This document shows, piece by piece, positions 16,069 to 25,063 of a stretch of 64,000 bases of DNA (positions within the stretch are counted from its first letter, which is position 1; each line of letters opens with the position of its first letter). A program made the position numbers and the translations under genes. Below the pieces are notes generated by a model. It had not been told where the DNA came from and ran no database searches. It saw nothing but the letters and a program-made list of their open reading frames with translations. This DNA is from Marivivens sp. (GTDB lineage: Bacteria > Pseudomonadota > Alphaproteobacteria > Rhodobacterales > Rhodobacteraceae), in NCBI GenBank assembly GCA_024642115.1, contig JAHEBU010000005.1:62001-126000 (forward strand), given 5' to 3'.

Positions 16069-17955
16069 ATGTCCCCTGTTACCGCCGGACCCTCCGGCGC
16101 CCTGCAAAAGCACCCGACCACCCTTGCCCTCACGGTCGGCTCGATCGGGGTCGTCTATGGTGACATTGGCACGAGCCCGCTCTACGCCCTGCGTGAAGGG
16201 CTTGCCGCAGCCACCCGCGGGCGCGAGGCGACGCCACAGGACGTGGTGGGGGTCGTGTCGCTGCTGATCTGGCTGCTGATCCTGATCGCCACGTTCAAAT
16301 ATGTCATCCTGATCCTGCGAGCGGACAACCGCGGCGAGGGCGGGACACTGTCGCTGCTGGCGCTGGGACAAAAGGCGTTCGGCGGACGCACGCGGCTGCT
16401 CTTGACGCTGGGGATCATCGGCACCTCGCTTTTCTTTGGGGATGCGATCATCACGCCGGCGATTTCTGTGCTGTCTGCGGTCGAAGGGGTGACATTGGTC
16501 GCCCCCGGCTTTTCCCATCTGGTGATCCCGACCACGCTGGGCATCCTGTTCGCGCTGTTCTGGATGCAGCGGCGGGGGACAGGGGGCATTTCCAAACTGT
16601 TCGGGCCAGTCATGCTGGTTTGGTTCGCGGTGCTGTCGGCCATGGGGCTGTGGCATATCTCGGATGATCCGACGATTCTGCGGGCGCTGAACCCGATACC
16701 GGGGCTCAATTACTTGATCCATCACGGCGCCGGGGCGCTGCCGGTCATCGGATCGGTCTTTCTGGCGATCACAGGGGCCGAGGCGCTGTATGCCGACATG
16801 GGGCATTTCGGGCGCAGGCCGATCCGGCTGGCTTGGGCATTTGTGGTCTTTCCGTCGCTGATCCTGTCCTATCTGGGGCAGGGGGCGCTGGTGCTGTCGG
16901 ACGCGACCATGGCGCTCGATCCGTTCTTTCTGATGGCCCCCGATTGGGCGCTGGCCCCGCTGGTGGGCCTTGCGACGGTGGCCACGGTCATCGCCAGCCA
17001 GGCGGTCATCACCGGGGCGTTTTCGGTGGCGCACCAGGCCGTGCAACTGGGGCTGTTGCCCCGGATGGACGTGCTGCACACCTCTGCCACGCAAGAGGGG
17101 CAGATCTATATGCCCCGGATCAACCTGATCCTGCTGGTGTGCGTAATTTTTCTGGTTGTCAGCTTTGGATCGTCGGCGCGGCTGGCCACGGCCTATGGAA
17201 TCGCCGTGACGGGGGAAATGATCATCACGACGCTGCTGGCCTTCGTCGTGTTCCGCTATCTGTGGTCGTGGAAACTGTCGGTGATCGTGGCCTGCCTTGC
17301 CCCGCTGCTGACCGTCGAGATATTCCTGTTCGCGGCCAACCTGACCAAGTTCAAGGACGGCGGCTATCTGCCCCTGTCCGTGGCGACGGTGCTGGCGATT
17401 TCGATGGCGACCTGGGTGCGCGGCACGACGCAGGTGCAGGAAAAATCGCGGGCGAAAAGCGTGGCTTTGGCAACGCTCATGACTTCGCTCGAAAAATCCA
17501 CGCGGCTGTGCCGGACGCCCGGAACGGCCGTGTTCCTGACTGCCGAACCCGTGGTGGCGCCGCCCGCCCTACTGCACAATCTCAAACACAACGGCGTGCT
17601 GCACGAACGCAATTTCATCGTGACGGTGGCCACGGCGAACCGGCCCCACATGCCCCCCGAAGAAATGGTCAAGGTCGAAGAGCTGAACGACACCTTCACA
17701 CGCGTTCGGCTGACATTCGGCTACATGGACCAGCCCAACGTGCCCAAGGCGCTGCGGCAGGGGGTCAAGTTCGACATCATGCAAACGTCGTTCTTCCTGA
17801 ACCGACGGACGTTCAAGATCACCGACAACAAGGACCTGATGGGCTGGCAAAAACGGCTGTTCCTCGCCCTGACCCGGATGGCCAGTAACGCCCACGACTA
17901 CTATCACCTGCCGTCCAACCGGGTGATCGAGTTGGGCCAGCAGATCGGGCTTTAG
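16069..17955 (+). CDS. kup: Low-affinity potassium uptake protein Kup
   Basis: A 628-residue KUP/HAK potassium:proton symporter in the inner membrane. The N-terminal signature GSIGVVYGDIGTSPLYALRE is present, followed by about twelve hydrophobic segments (for example YVILILRADNRGEGGTLSLL and LFFGDAIITPAISVLSAVEG) and a cytoplasmic C-terminal domain of about 160 residues. Length matches E. coli Kup (622). It is a single gene between rutR and preA, with no obvious functional link to them. Confidence 0.95.
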   Translation: MSPVTAGPSGALQKHPTTLALTVGSIGVVYGDIGTSPLYALREGLAAATRGREATPQDVVGVVSLLIWLLILIATFKYVILILRADNRGEGGTLSLLALGQKAFGGRTRLLLTLGIIGTSLFFGDAIITPAISVLSAVEGVTLVAPGFSHLVIPTTLGILFALFWMQRRGTGGISKLFGPVMLVWFAVLSAMGLWHISDDPTILRALNPIPGLNYLIHHGAGALPVIGSVFLAITGAEALYADMGHFGRRPIRLAWAFVVFPSLILSYLGQGALVLSDATMALDPFFLMAPDWALAPLVGLATVATVIASQAVITGAFSVAHQAVQLGLLPRMDVLHTSATQEGQIYMPRINLILLVCVIFLVVSFGSSARLATAYGIAVTGEMIITTLLAFVVFRYLWSWKLSVIVACLAPLLTVEIFLFAANLTKFKDGGYLPLSVATVLAISMATWVRGTTQVQEKSRAKSVALATLMTSLEKSTRLCRTPGTAVFLTAEPVVAPPALLHNLKHNGVLHERNFIVTVATANRPHMPPEEMVKVEELNDTFTRVRLTFGYMDQPNVPKALRQGVKFDIMQTSFFLNRRTFKITDNKDLMGWQKRLFLALTRMASNAHDYYHLPSNRVIELGQQIGL

Positions 17956-18108
17956 CAATCTGCGTCTGATCCTCAGCACTGGGGGACACCCAAATATCTA
18001 GGTGTGACAGCCTATAGAATCCTGGCGCCAGCCGCTGGTCTCAAAACCTCCATTTCAGGATTTAGATTAAAAAACAGCGCTTTATATGGCGTTCAAGCAT
18101 GAACATTC

Positions 18109-19413
18109 CTATTCCGCCGCCACAGCCCCCGGATTGTTGGGGTGCGTCGTCCAGTTCGCATACTCTTTCTGAACGACCTTTCCGGTGCGCGGATCGACCT
18201 GCCCCGGCTGCATCGGGACCATCGTGATGCAGTCCTGAACCGGGCAGACATCGACGCACAGATTGCAGGCCACGCACTCGTCATCCATCACCGTAAAGAC
18301 CCGGTCGGCTGACATCGAAATCGCCTGATGGCTGGTATCCTCGCAGGCCGCATAGCAGCGGCCACACTTGATACAGGCGTCCTGATCGATCTTGGCCTTG
18401 GCGACGTAGTTGAGGTTCAGATACTGCCAGTCCGTGACGTTCGGCACCGCCTTTCCGATGAAATCCGAAGTGCGTTGATAGCCCTTCTGGTCCATCCAGT
18501 CCGACAAGCCGCTGATCATCTCTTGCACGATCCGGAACCCGTAGGTCATGGCGGCGGTGCAGACCTGCACGTTGCCCGCCCCCAATGCCATGAATTCCGC
18601 CGCGTCCCGCCATGTCGTGACGCCGCCGATCCCGCTGATCGGCTTGCCCCGCGTTTCCGGGTCGCGGGCGATTTCGGCCACCATGTTCATCGCGATCGGC
18701 TTGACTGCGGGGCCGCAGTAGCCGCCATGCGTCCCTTTGCCGTCGATCATCGGTTCGGGCGACATTGCGTCCAGATTGACCGAGGTGATCGAGTTGATCG
18801 TGTTGATCAGGCTGACCGCGTCCGCGTTCCCCTTGAACGCCGCCCGGGCGGGATTGCGGATGTCGGTGATGTTGGGGGTCAGTTTCACGATGACCGGCTT
18901 GGAATAGTACTGCTTGCACCAGGCCGTGACCATCGTGATGTATTCCGGAACCTGCCCAACAGCTGATCCCATCCCCCGCTCGGCCATGCCATGCGGGCAG
19001 CCGAAGTTCAGCTCGATCCCGTCCGCGCCCGTTTCCTCGACCAACGGGAGGATGGCCTTCCACGCCTCTTCTTCACACGGGACCATCAGGGATACGATCA
19101 TCGCCCGGTCGGGATAATCCTTTTTGACGCGCGTAATTTCTTCGAGGTTCGTATAGAGGTCCCGGTCAGTGATCAGTTCGATGTTGTTGATCCCCAGCAC
19201 CCGCCGGTCGGCGCCGTAGACCACCCCGTAGCGGGGGCCATTGACGTTGACGATTGGCGGCCCTTCGGACCCCAGGGTTTTCCAGACGACCCCGCCCCAG
19301 CCCGCCTCGAACGCGCGGCGGACGTTGTATTCCTTGTCCGTCGGTGGGGCCGAGGCCAGCCAAAACGGGTTGGGCGAGGTGATGCCCAGAAAGGTCGTGG
19401 TCAGGTCAGCCAT
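18109..19413 (-). CDS. preA: NAD-dependent dihydropyrimidine dehydrogenase subunit PreA
   Basis: A 434-residue FMN-containing catalytic subunit that reduces uracil or thymine to the 5,6-dihydropyrimidine. The N-terminal dihydroorotate-dehydrogenase-like barrel shows FLGITSPNPFWLASAPPTD and the catalytic-cysteine segment ELNFGCPHGMAERGMG. The C-terminus carries two 4Fe-4S motifs, CIKCGRCYAAC and CVACNLCVDVCPVQDC. It starts one base after the preT stop. A 153-base gap to kup holds a T-run (on the minus strand) but no convincing terminator stem. Confidence 0.95.
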   Translation of the reverse strand: MADLTTTFLGITSPNPFWLASAPPTDKEYNVRRAFEAGWGGVVWKTLGSEGPPIVNVNGPRYGVVYGADRRVLGINNIELITDRDLYTNLEEITRVKKDYPDRAMIVSLMVPCEEEAWKAILPLVEETGADGIELNFGCPHGMAERGMGSAVGQVPEYITMVTAWCKQYYSKPVIVKLTPNITDIRNPARAAFKGNADAVSLINTINSITSVNLDAMSPEPMIDGKGTHGGYCGPAVKPIAMNMVAEIARDPETRGKPISGIGGVTTWRDAAEFMALGAGNVQVCTAAMTYGFRIVQEMISGLSDWMDQKGYQRTSDFIGKAVPNVTDWQYLNLNYVAKAKIDQDACIKCGRCYAACEDTSHQAISMSADRVFTVMDDECVACNLCVDVCPVQDCITMVPMQPGQVDPRTGKVVQKEYANWTTHPNNPGAVAAE

Positions 19414-19414
19414 G

Positions 19415-20749
19415 TCAGTTGCCCCCCATCAAAGTTGCATGAATATCCAGCGCTGCGTCGCGCCCCTCGGCCACGGCCGTCACGGTCAGGTCATCCCCGC
19501 CAGAGGCGCAGTCACCCCCGGCCCAGACTCCCGCTACCGAGGTGCGACCGGGGCCGGTGACGGCGATCTTGCCATGTTCGACCGCGACTGGAACGTCGCC
19601 GATGAACGTCTGCCCGATGGCTTTGAAAATCTGATCGGCGGGCAGGGTGATCTGTTCGCCTGTTCCGGTCAGTTTGCCGTCGACCGTGGCGGTTTGTTCG
19701 AACACGATTTCAGACACGGCATCGGCGCCGTGGATCGACACGGGCTGGACGTTGGTAAGAATCCGGACGCCTTTGGACTGGGCCAGGATCTGTTCATAGC
19801 GGCTGGCCGACATCTGATCCTGCCCGCGCCGGTAGGCGATGGTCACGGAATCGGCCCCCAGCAGCTTTGACTGAACGGCAGCGTCCACCGCCGTCATTCC
19901 ACCGCCAATAACCACCACGTTCCGACCGACGGGCAGTTCGGTCAGGTCGTCGGCCTGCCGCAACACGCCGATGAAATCGACGGCGTCGGCCACGCCCTGA
20001 ATATCCTCGCCCACGGCACTCAGCGCGTTCACACCGCCCAGACCGATGGCGAGGAACACGGCGTCATGGTCAGCCTTGAGGCCCTCGACGGAAATTTCAC
20101 GCCCCAGAGTCTGGCCAACCTCGATCCGGATGCCACCGATACCGAGGAGCCAGTCCACCTCGCGCGCGGCGAAATCGTTGGTGGATTTGTAGGCGGCGAT
20201 GCCGAATTCGTTCAGGCCGCCCGGCTTGGCGCGGCCTTCGTAGATCGTGACATCATGCCCCAGCATGGCCAGACGATGGGCGCAGGACAGACCCGCAGGT
20301 CCTGCACCAACCACGGCGATCCGTTTGCCGGTAGGGGCAGCGCGGGTGAACGGATGGCCCTGTTTGGCCATGATAGTGTCTGTTGCGAACCGCTGAAGCC
20401 TGCCGATTTCGACTGGCTTGCCTTCGGCCGTCTCGCGCACGCAGGCCTGTTCGCACAGATCTTCGGTCGGACAGACGCGGGCGCACATGCCGCCCAGAAT
20501 GTTCTGTTCAAGGATCGTCTTGGCTGCCGCCTCGGGTGTGCCGGTGGCGATCTGACGGATGAACATCGGAATGTCGATCGAGGTGGGGCAGGCTGTCACG
20601 CAAGGGGCGTCGTGACAGAAATAGCAGCGGTCGGCGGCGACGGCGGCCTCGTGTCCGTCCAGCGGCGGTTGCAGATCAGCAAAATTGGCGGCGACCTGGT
20701 CGGCGGGCAGGCGACCTGGTGCTATACCAGGGGTCAGGGACGTAGGCAT
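19415..20749 (-). CDS. preT: NAD-dependent dihydropyrimidine dehydrogenase subunit PreT
   Basis: A 444-residue electron-transfer subunit of the GltD/PreT type. Cysteine clusters for Fe-S centres are visible (CYFCHDAPCVTACPTSIDIP; GGMCARVCPTEDLCEQAC), then the FAD-binding VVGAGPAGLSCAHRLAML and the NAD(P)-binding VVVIGGGMTAVDAAVQSK. It passes electrons from NADH to PreA. ATG 20749 (MPTSLTPG) has GGGAG six bases upstream and is preferred over the ATG at 20791. A degenerate RutR-like palindrome lies 51 bases upstream. Confidence 0.94.
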   Translation of the reverse strand: MPTSLTPGIAPGRLPADQVAANFADLQPPLDGHEAAVAADRCYFCHDAPCVTACPTSIDIPMFIRQIATGTPEAAAKTILEQNILGGMCARVCPTEDLCEQACVRETAEGKPVEIGRLQRFATDTIMAKQGHPFTRAAPTGKRIAVVGAGPAGLSCAHRLAMLGHDVTIYEGRAKPGGLNEFGIAAYKSTNDFAAREVDWLLGIGGIRIEVGQTLGREISVEGLKADHDAVFLAIGLGGVNALSAVGEDIQGVADAVDFIGVLRQADDLTELPVGRNVVVIGGGMTAVDAAVQSKLLGADSVTIAYRRGQDQMSASRYEQILAQSKGVRILTNVQPVSIHGADAVSEIVFEQTATVDGKLTGTGEQITLPADQIFKAIGQTFIGDVPVAVEHGKIAVTGPGRTSVAGVWAGGDCASGGDDLTVTAVAEGRDAALDIHATLMGGN

Positions 20750-20799
20750 GGCGGCTCCCGAGGGGTGATCTTTGAGCCAAGCCTGCCACAAACTATTTT

Positions 20800-20815
20800 T
20801 TTATCAAACGGTAAA
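20800..20815. promoter_or_regulatory. Possible degenerate RutR-like site upstream of preT
   Basis: The imperfect palindrome TTTATC-AAAC-GGTAAA differs from the RutR consensus at four of fourteen defined positions. It lies 51-66 bases upstream of the preT start, in AT-rich DNA that probably includes the promoter. The location fits RutR control of preTA, but the match is weak. Confidence 0.35.
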
Positions 20816-20867
20816 TTTTAGGCAGAGTGAAAACCGGCGCGACTGGTCACACCGGTCTGGATTCACG

Positions 20868-22376
20868 TTAGGCGAGGTCGGCAGGAAGCAACGCAGCAGG
20901 CAGGTTCTGGTAGGCCACGGGCCGCAAGAACCGCCTGATCGACAGGGTTCCGACCGAGGTTTGCCCAAAGTTGGTCGAGGCGGGATAGGGTCCGCCATGC
21001 ACCATGCTGTCCACGACCTCGACCCCGGTGGGGAATCCGTTGGCCAGAATCCGCCCCGCCTTGCGTTCGAGGATGGGCATCAGGTGTTGACCCAGCGCGG
21101 TGTCGCTGTCGTCCAGATGGAGGGTGCAGGTCAGTTGCCCCTGAAGGTTGCGGGCGATGGTCAGCATCTCGTCGGCATCCTTGGCCCGGACGATCAGGCC
21201 AAGCGGGCCGAACACCTCTTCTCCCAGCGCGTGGTTGGCCAGCCAGTCGGCACCGGTCGTGGAATAGAGGTACGGCGTGGCGTTGCGCAGATCGCAGACC
21301 GAGGTCAGGACCTGTTGAACGCCCGCCGTTGCCGCGATCCGGTCGCGCCCGGACCGATAGGCCTGAGCGATTCCATCGGTCAGCATGGTTTGCGGGCCGA
21401 CGGAGGTCAGCGCGGCAGTTGCGGCCTGCGTGAATGTGTCCGCATCCGGGCCGTCGATCACGACGGCGATGCCGGGATTGGTGCAGAACTGACCCGCCCC
21501 CGTTGTCAGGGATCCGGCCCAGCCCTGTGCGATGCCGACGCCCCGCGCAGCCATCGCCGAGGGGAGCAGGAACATCGGGTTGACCGATCCCAACTCGCCA
21601 AAGAACGGGATCGGTTCGGGGCGCGCGGCGCACAGGTCGAACAAGGCGCGGCCGCCGCGCAGCGACCCGGTAAAACCCACCGCCTTTATCAGGGGATGGG
21701 TCACCAGCGCCTCGCCCACCTCGCGGGTGCCGCCCTGAACCAGGCTGAACACGCCGGGGTGCAGGTTGCAGCGAGTGCGGGCAGCGTCGATGGCTTGGGC
21801 CACGATTTCGCCTGTGCCCGGGTGGGCCGAGTGCCCTTTGACCACCACGGGACAGCCAGCAGCCAGTGCCGCCGCCGTGTCGCCGCCGGCCGTGGAAAAC
21901 GCGAGGGGGAAGTTGGACGCGCCAAAGACTGCGACCGGGCCAACGGGCCGCTGCACCATCCGGATTTCTGGGCGCGGGGCGGGCTGACGGTCGGGCAGGG
22001 CGGCGTCGTGCCGCCGATCGAGGTAGTTGCCCATCCGGATGTGGCTTGCGAACAGCCTGAGTTGCCCCGTCGTCCGCCCCCGTTCGCCCACCAGCCGGGC
22101 GGCGGGCAGGCCGGTTTCCTGCGTGCCGATTTCGGTAATGGCGTCGCCGCGCAGGTCGATTTCTTCGGCTATCGCCTCGAGAAACGCGGCGCGGTCTTCG
22201 CGGGTGGAATAGCCATAGGTCCAGAACGCTGCCTCGGCCCCTTCGACTGCCTTGGCGACCAGTGCAGGCGAGCCTGCGGCAAAGTCATGGGCCGGGCCAT
22301 GCGCCGGTTCGGACCGGAACGTGGTTTGTCCCGCAGTCCATTCGCCTGCGATCAGGTGTTTGCCGGTCAGGGTCAT
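20868..22376 (-). CDS. Aldehyde dehydrogenase, 2-oxoglutarate semialdehyde (2,5-dioxovalerate) type
   Basis: A 502-residue NAD(P)-dependent aldehyde dehydrogenase. The nucleotide-binding region is VAVFGASNFPLAFSTAGGDT, the general-base glutamate lies in FFGELGSVNPMFL, and the catalytic cysteine is in TTGAGQFCTNPGIAV. The GxxxFTG-like element appears as VGFTGSLRGGRAL. This sequence class oxidises 2-oxoglutarate semialdehyde to 2-oxoglutarate. It is the final gene of the sugar operon and the last enzyme of the non-phosphorylative pentose route. It starts 13 bases after the upstream dehydrogenase stop. Confidence 0.88.
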   Translation of the reverse strand: MTLTGKHLIAGEWTAGQTTFRSEPAHGPAHDFAAGSPALVAKAVEGAEAAFWTYGYSTREDRAAFLEAIAEEIDLRGDAITEIGTQETGLPAARLVGERGRTTGQLRLFASHIRMGNYLDRRHDAALPDRQPAPRPEIRMVQRPVGPVAVFGASNFPLAFSTAGGDTAAALAAGCPVVVKGHSAHPGTGEIVAQAIDAARTRCNLHPGVFSLVQGGTREVGEALVTHPLIKAVGFTGSLRGGRALFDLCAARPEPIPFFGELGSVNPMFLLPSAMAARGVGIAQGWAGSLTTGAGQFCTNPGIAVVIDGPDADTFTQAATAALTSVGPQTMLTDGIAQAYRSGRDRIAATAGVQQVLTSVCDLRNATPYLYSTTGADWLANHALGEEVFGPLGLIVRAKDADEMLTIARNLQGQLTCTLHLDDSDTALGQHLMPILERKAGRILANGFPTGVEVVDSMVHGGPYPASTNFGQTSVGTLSIRRFLRPVAYQNLPAALLPADLA

Positions 22377-22388
22377 GGGATTTCCTTT

Positions 22389-23312
22389 TCAGAAGTGGAA
22401 GGGATCGACGGTAATCCGCCGCCCCAGCGTCATCGCGTCGGCCACATGGACCATCGGCGCTAGGTCCACGTCGCGCGCGCCAGTCGTCACCAGTTCGGCC
22501 ATCCGGGCATAAAGCGCGGGGTATTCGCCCATGATGCTGTCCTGCCCGGTCAAGTGCGTTCCGCCTAGTTCGAGCCTGTTTCCACCCATCCGCAGGGCCA
22601 TCGGTCCCTTGTCGGTCTCGACCTCGATATCCCAGGTCTGGGGGCCGGTCTGCCGCCAGTCAAACTCGGCGCTGACGTTGTCGCTAAAGGTCAGTTGCGC
22701 CGCGATCGGGGTGTCGCGGTTGGCTGGGAATTCGAGCGTGGCGGCGGTCAGGTGGACCGGCATCGGAAGTATTGCCGTCAGGATAGACAGGGCGTTGATC
22801 CCGGGATCAAAGACGCCCATGCCGCCCGGTTCAAAGACCCAGTCCTGTCCGGGGTGCCATTTCCGCACGTCCTCGCGCCAAGTGATGTGGCAGCGGGTGA
22901 TCGTCTTGTCGGAAAGCCATGTGCGAGCGGCATCGACCGCTGTAGCCTCGCGGCTGTGCCAGGTGGCGTAGAGCGTTAGGGCCTTTTCCGTCGCAAGCGC
23001 GTCAAGTGCGTGGACTTCGGACAGTGTCGCGCCGGGGGGCTTTTCCAGCATGACGTGCCGGCCTGCCATGAGCGCCGCCTGCGCATAGCGATAGCGCGGG
23101 ACGGGGGGCAGGCAGAGCGAGATGACCGGAATATCGGGCCGTTCCGCCAGCATAGTGTCGAAATCGGTAAAGGAGGGGACACCATCGACGGTGCCGTGAC
23201 GGCTGACCGTTGCGGCCAGTTCCCAATCATCCGACGCGTTGATGGCTGGGACATGCTGGTCCACCGCAATCTTGCCGATCCCGACGAGGGCTACTTTTAG
23301 CGGTGCGGGCAT
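22389..23312 (-). CDS. Gfo/Idh/MocA-type D-galactose / L-arabinose 1-dehydrogenase
   Basis: A 307-residue NAD(P)-dependent sugar 1-dehydrogenase. The Rossmann start is LKVALVGIGKIAVDQHVPAI, the conserved EKP lies in GRHVMLEKPPGATLSEVH, and the second-domain motif is EPGGMGVFDPGINALSILT. Length and motifs match the Azospirillum L-arabinose 1-dehydrogenase and rhizobial D-galactose dehydrogenase group. It would oxidise the sugar to the lactone, the first step of the pathway. The ATG at 23312 shares one base with the dehydratase stop (TGATG). Galactose versus arabinose cannot be separated by reading alone. Confidence 0.87.
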   Translation of the reverse strand: MPAPLKVALVGIGKIAVDQHVPAINASDDWELAATVSRHGTVDGVPSFTDFDTMLAERPDIPVISLCLPPVPRYRYAQAALMAGRHVMLEKPPGATLSEVHALDALATEKALTLYATWHSREATAVDAARTWLSDKTITRCHITWREDVRKWHPGQDWVFEPGGMGVFDPGINALSILTAILPMPVHLTAATLEFPANRDTPIAAQLTFSDNVSAEFDWRQTGPQTWDIEVETDKGPMALRMGGNRLELGGTHLTGQDSIMGEYPALYARMAELVTTGARDVDLAPMVHVADAMTLGRRITVDPFHF

Positions 23313-25054
23313 CAATGGCTGTCCTTGCCCACGGGATTGCCCCGTGGCCCGTTGAGGAAATCGAGGTCTGCCCCGGTATCGGCCCCCTGAACGTGATGCT
23401 GGTGCAGCCATGCGTAACCGCTGGCCGGTTGGTCGGGCAGGGGTTGCCATGTGGCCAATCGCGCGGCCAGTTCGGCATCGGAGATGTCGAGGTGCAGGCG
23501 ACGGTTCGGCACGTCCAGTTCGATCATGTCCCCGTTCTGCACCACGGCCAAAGGTCCGCCAGCGGCGGCTTCGGGCGAGGTGTGCAGGACCACTGTGCCA
23601 TAGGCCGTCCCCGACATCCGCGCGTCCGAGATGCGCACCATATCGGTGATCCCCTTGCGCAGGATCTTGGGCGGCAGGCCCATGTTGCCCACCTCGGCCA
23701 TGCCGGGATAGCCTTTTGGCCCACAGTTTTTCAGGACCATGACGCAAGTCTCGTCGATATCGAGATCCTCGTCGTTGATCTTGGCCTTGTAGTCGTCGAT
23801 ATCCTCGAACACGACGGCGCGGCCCCGGTGGGTCATCAGTGCGGGCGTCGCGGCAGACGGTTTGAGCACGGCGCCCTTGGGCGCGAGGTTGCCCTTGACC
23901 ACGACGACACCGCCGGATTGAGTCAGCGCCTTGTCCACGGGCAGGATGACGTCCTCGTTCCAGTTCTTGACGTCCTTGACTTGATCCCACATTCCCTCGC
24001 CCGACACGGTCAGGGCGTCCTTGTGCAGCACACCGGCCTCGCCCAGCCGTTTGATGACGACCGGCAGGCCACCTGCGTAGAAAAACTCCTCCATCAGATA
24101 TTTGCCCGACGGCATGAGGTTGACGATGGTGGGAATGTCCCGCCCGCAGCGGTCCCAGTCGTCGAGCGTCAGGTCGATGCCCACCCGGCCCGCGATGGCC
24201 AGCAGGTGGATGACCGCGTTGGTGGACCCACCGATGGCCGCGTTGGTGCGGATGGCGTTTTCGAACGCCTCTTTTTTCATGACGTCAGAGGGTTTCAGGT
24301 CGTCCTTGACCATCTGCACGATGCGGCGGCCGGTCAGGTGGGCCATGACGCGGCGGCGGCTGTCCACGGCGGGGATGGCGGCGTTGCCGGACAGGGCCAT
24401 GCCCAGCGCCTCGGCCATCGAGGCCATTGTGCTGGCTGTTCCCATCGTGTTGCACGACCCCGGCGAACGGGACATCGACGCCTCTGCCTCGACAAACTCC
24501 TCTGCCGTCATCTCGCCGGCCTTTACTGCTTCGGAGAATTTCCACAGGTGGGTGCCGGACCCAACCCGTTCATTGCGGAAATAGCCGTTGAGCATGGGGC
24601 CGCCAGACACGACGATCGACGGAATGTCGGTGGATGCAGCGGCCATGAGGAGCGACGGCGTGGTCTTGTCGCAGCCCACCAGGAGGACAGCGCCGTCCAT
24701 TGGTTGGCCGCGCATCGCTTCCTCGACCGCCATTGCGGCCAGGTTGCGGAACATCATGGCGGTGGGGCGGAAGGCGGATTCGGACGCGCTGAACACCGGC
24801 ACCTCGACCGGGAAACCGCCCGCCTCGTAAATCCCGTATTTCACCTTTTCCGCCAGATCGCGCAGGTGCGCGTTGCAAGGCGTCAGTTCCGACCAGGTGT
24901 TGAGGATGCCAATGACCGGGCGGCCGTCGAACAGGTCGGGCGGAAGGCCCTGATTTTTCATCCAGCCCCGGTGATAAATGGCATCCTTGTGCGTGCCTGC
25001 GAACCACTTGCGAGAGCGGAGGTCGCGGGGCCATTTGGCGGGTTTGAAGGTCAT
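23312..25054 (-). CDS. IlvD/Edd-family aldonate dehydratase (L-arabonate dehydratase type)
   Basis: A 580-residue Fe-S dehydratase. Supporting segments are RPVIGILNTWSELTPCNAHL, LLVGCDKTTPSLLMAAASTD with its cluster cysteine, MSRSPGSCNTMGTASTMASM with the next one, and the C-terminal ISDARMSGTAYGTVVLH. The family includes dihydroxyacid, phosphogluconate and sugar-acid dehydratases; the length and operon point to L-arabonate (or D-galactonate/D-fuconate) dehydration to the 2-keto-3-deoxy acid. It starts nine bases after the AraD1 gene and overlaps the next gene by one base. Confidence 0.9.
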   Translation of the reverse strand: MTFKPAKWPRDLRSRKWFAGTHKDAIYHRGWMKNQGLPPDLFDGRPVIGILNTWSELTPCNAHLRDLAEKVKYGIYEAGGFPVEVPVFSASESAFRPTAMMFRNLAAMAVEEAMRGQPMDGAVLLVGCDKTTPSLLMAAASTDIPSIVVSGGPMLNGYFRNERVGSGTHLWKFSEAVKAGEMTAEEFVEAEASMSRSPGSCNTMGTASTMASMAEALGMALSGNAAIPAVDSRRRVMAHLTGRRIVQMVKDDLKPSDVMKKEAFENAIRTNAAIGGSTNAVIHLLAIAGRVGIDLTLDDWDRCGRDIPTIVNLMPSGKYLMEEFFYAGGLPVVIKRLGEAGVLHKDALTVSGEGMWDQVKDVKNWNEDVILPVDKALTQSGGVVVVKGNLAPKGAVLKPSAATPALMTHRGRAVVFEDIDDYKAKINDEDLDIDETCVMVLKNCGPKGYPGMAEVGNMGLPPKILRKGITDMVRISDARMSGTAYGTVVLHTSPEAAAGGPLAVVQNGDMIELDVPNRRLHLDISDAELAARLATWQPLPDQPASGYAWLHQHHVQGADTGADLDFLNGPRGNPVGKDSH

Positions 25055-25063
25055 GTCAGTCTC

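Noticed and set aside
17956-18108. Terminator between kup and preA
   Set aside because: A T-run after the preA stop (minus strand) is present, but the preceding stem is only about three pairs, too weak to call.
20772-22463. Long plus-strand open frame opposite the aldehyde dehydrogenase
   Set aside because: An antisense shadow of a conserved enzyme; composition and lack of motifs argue against coding.
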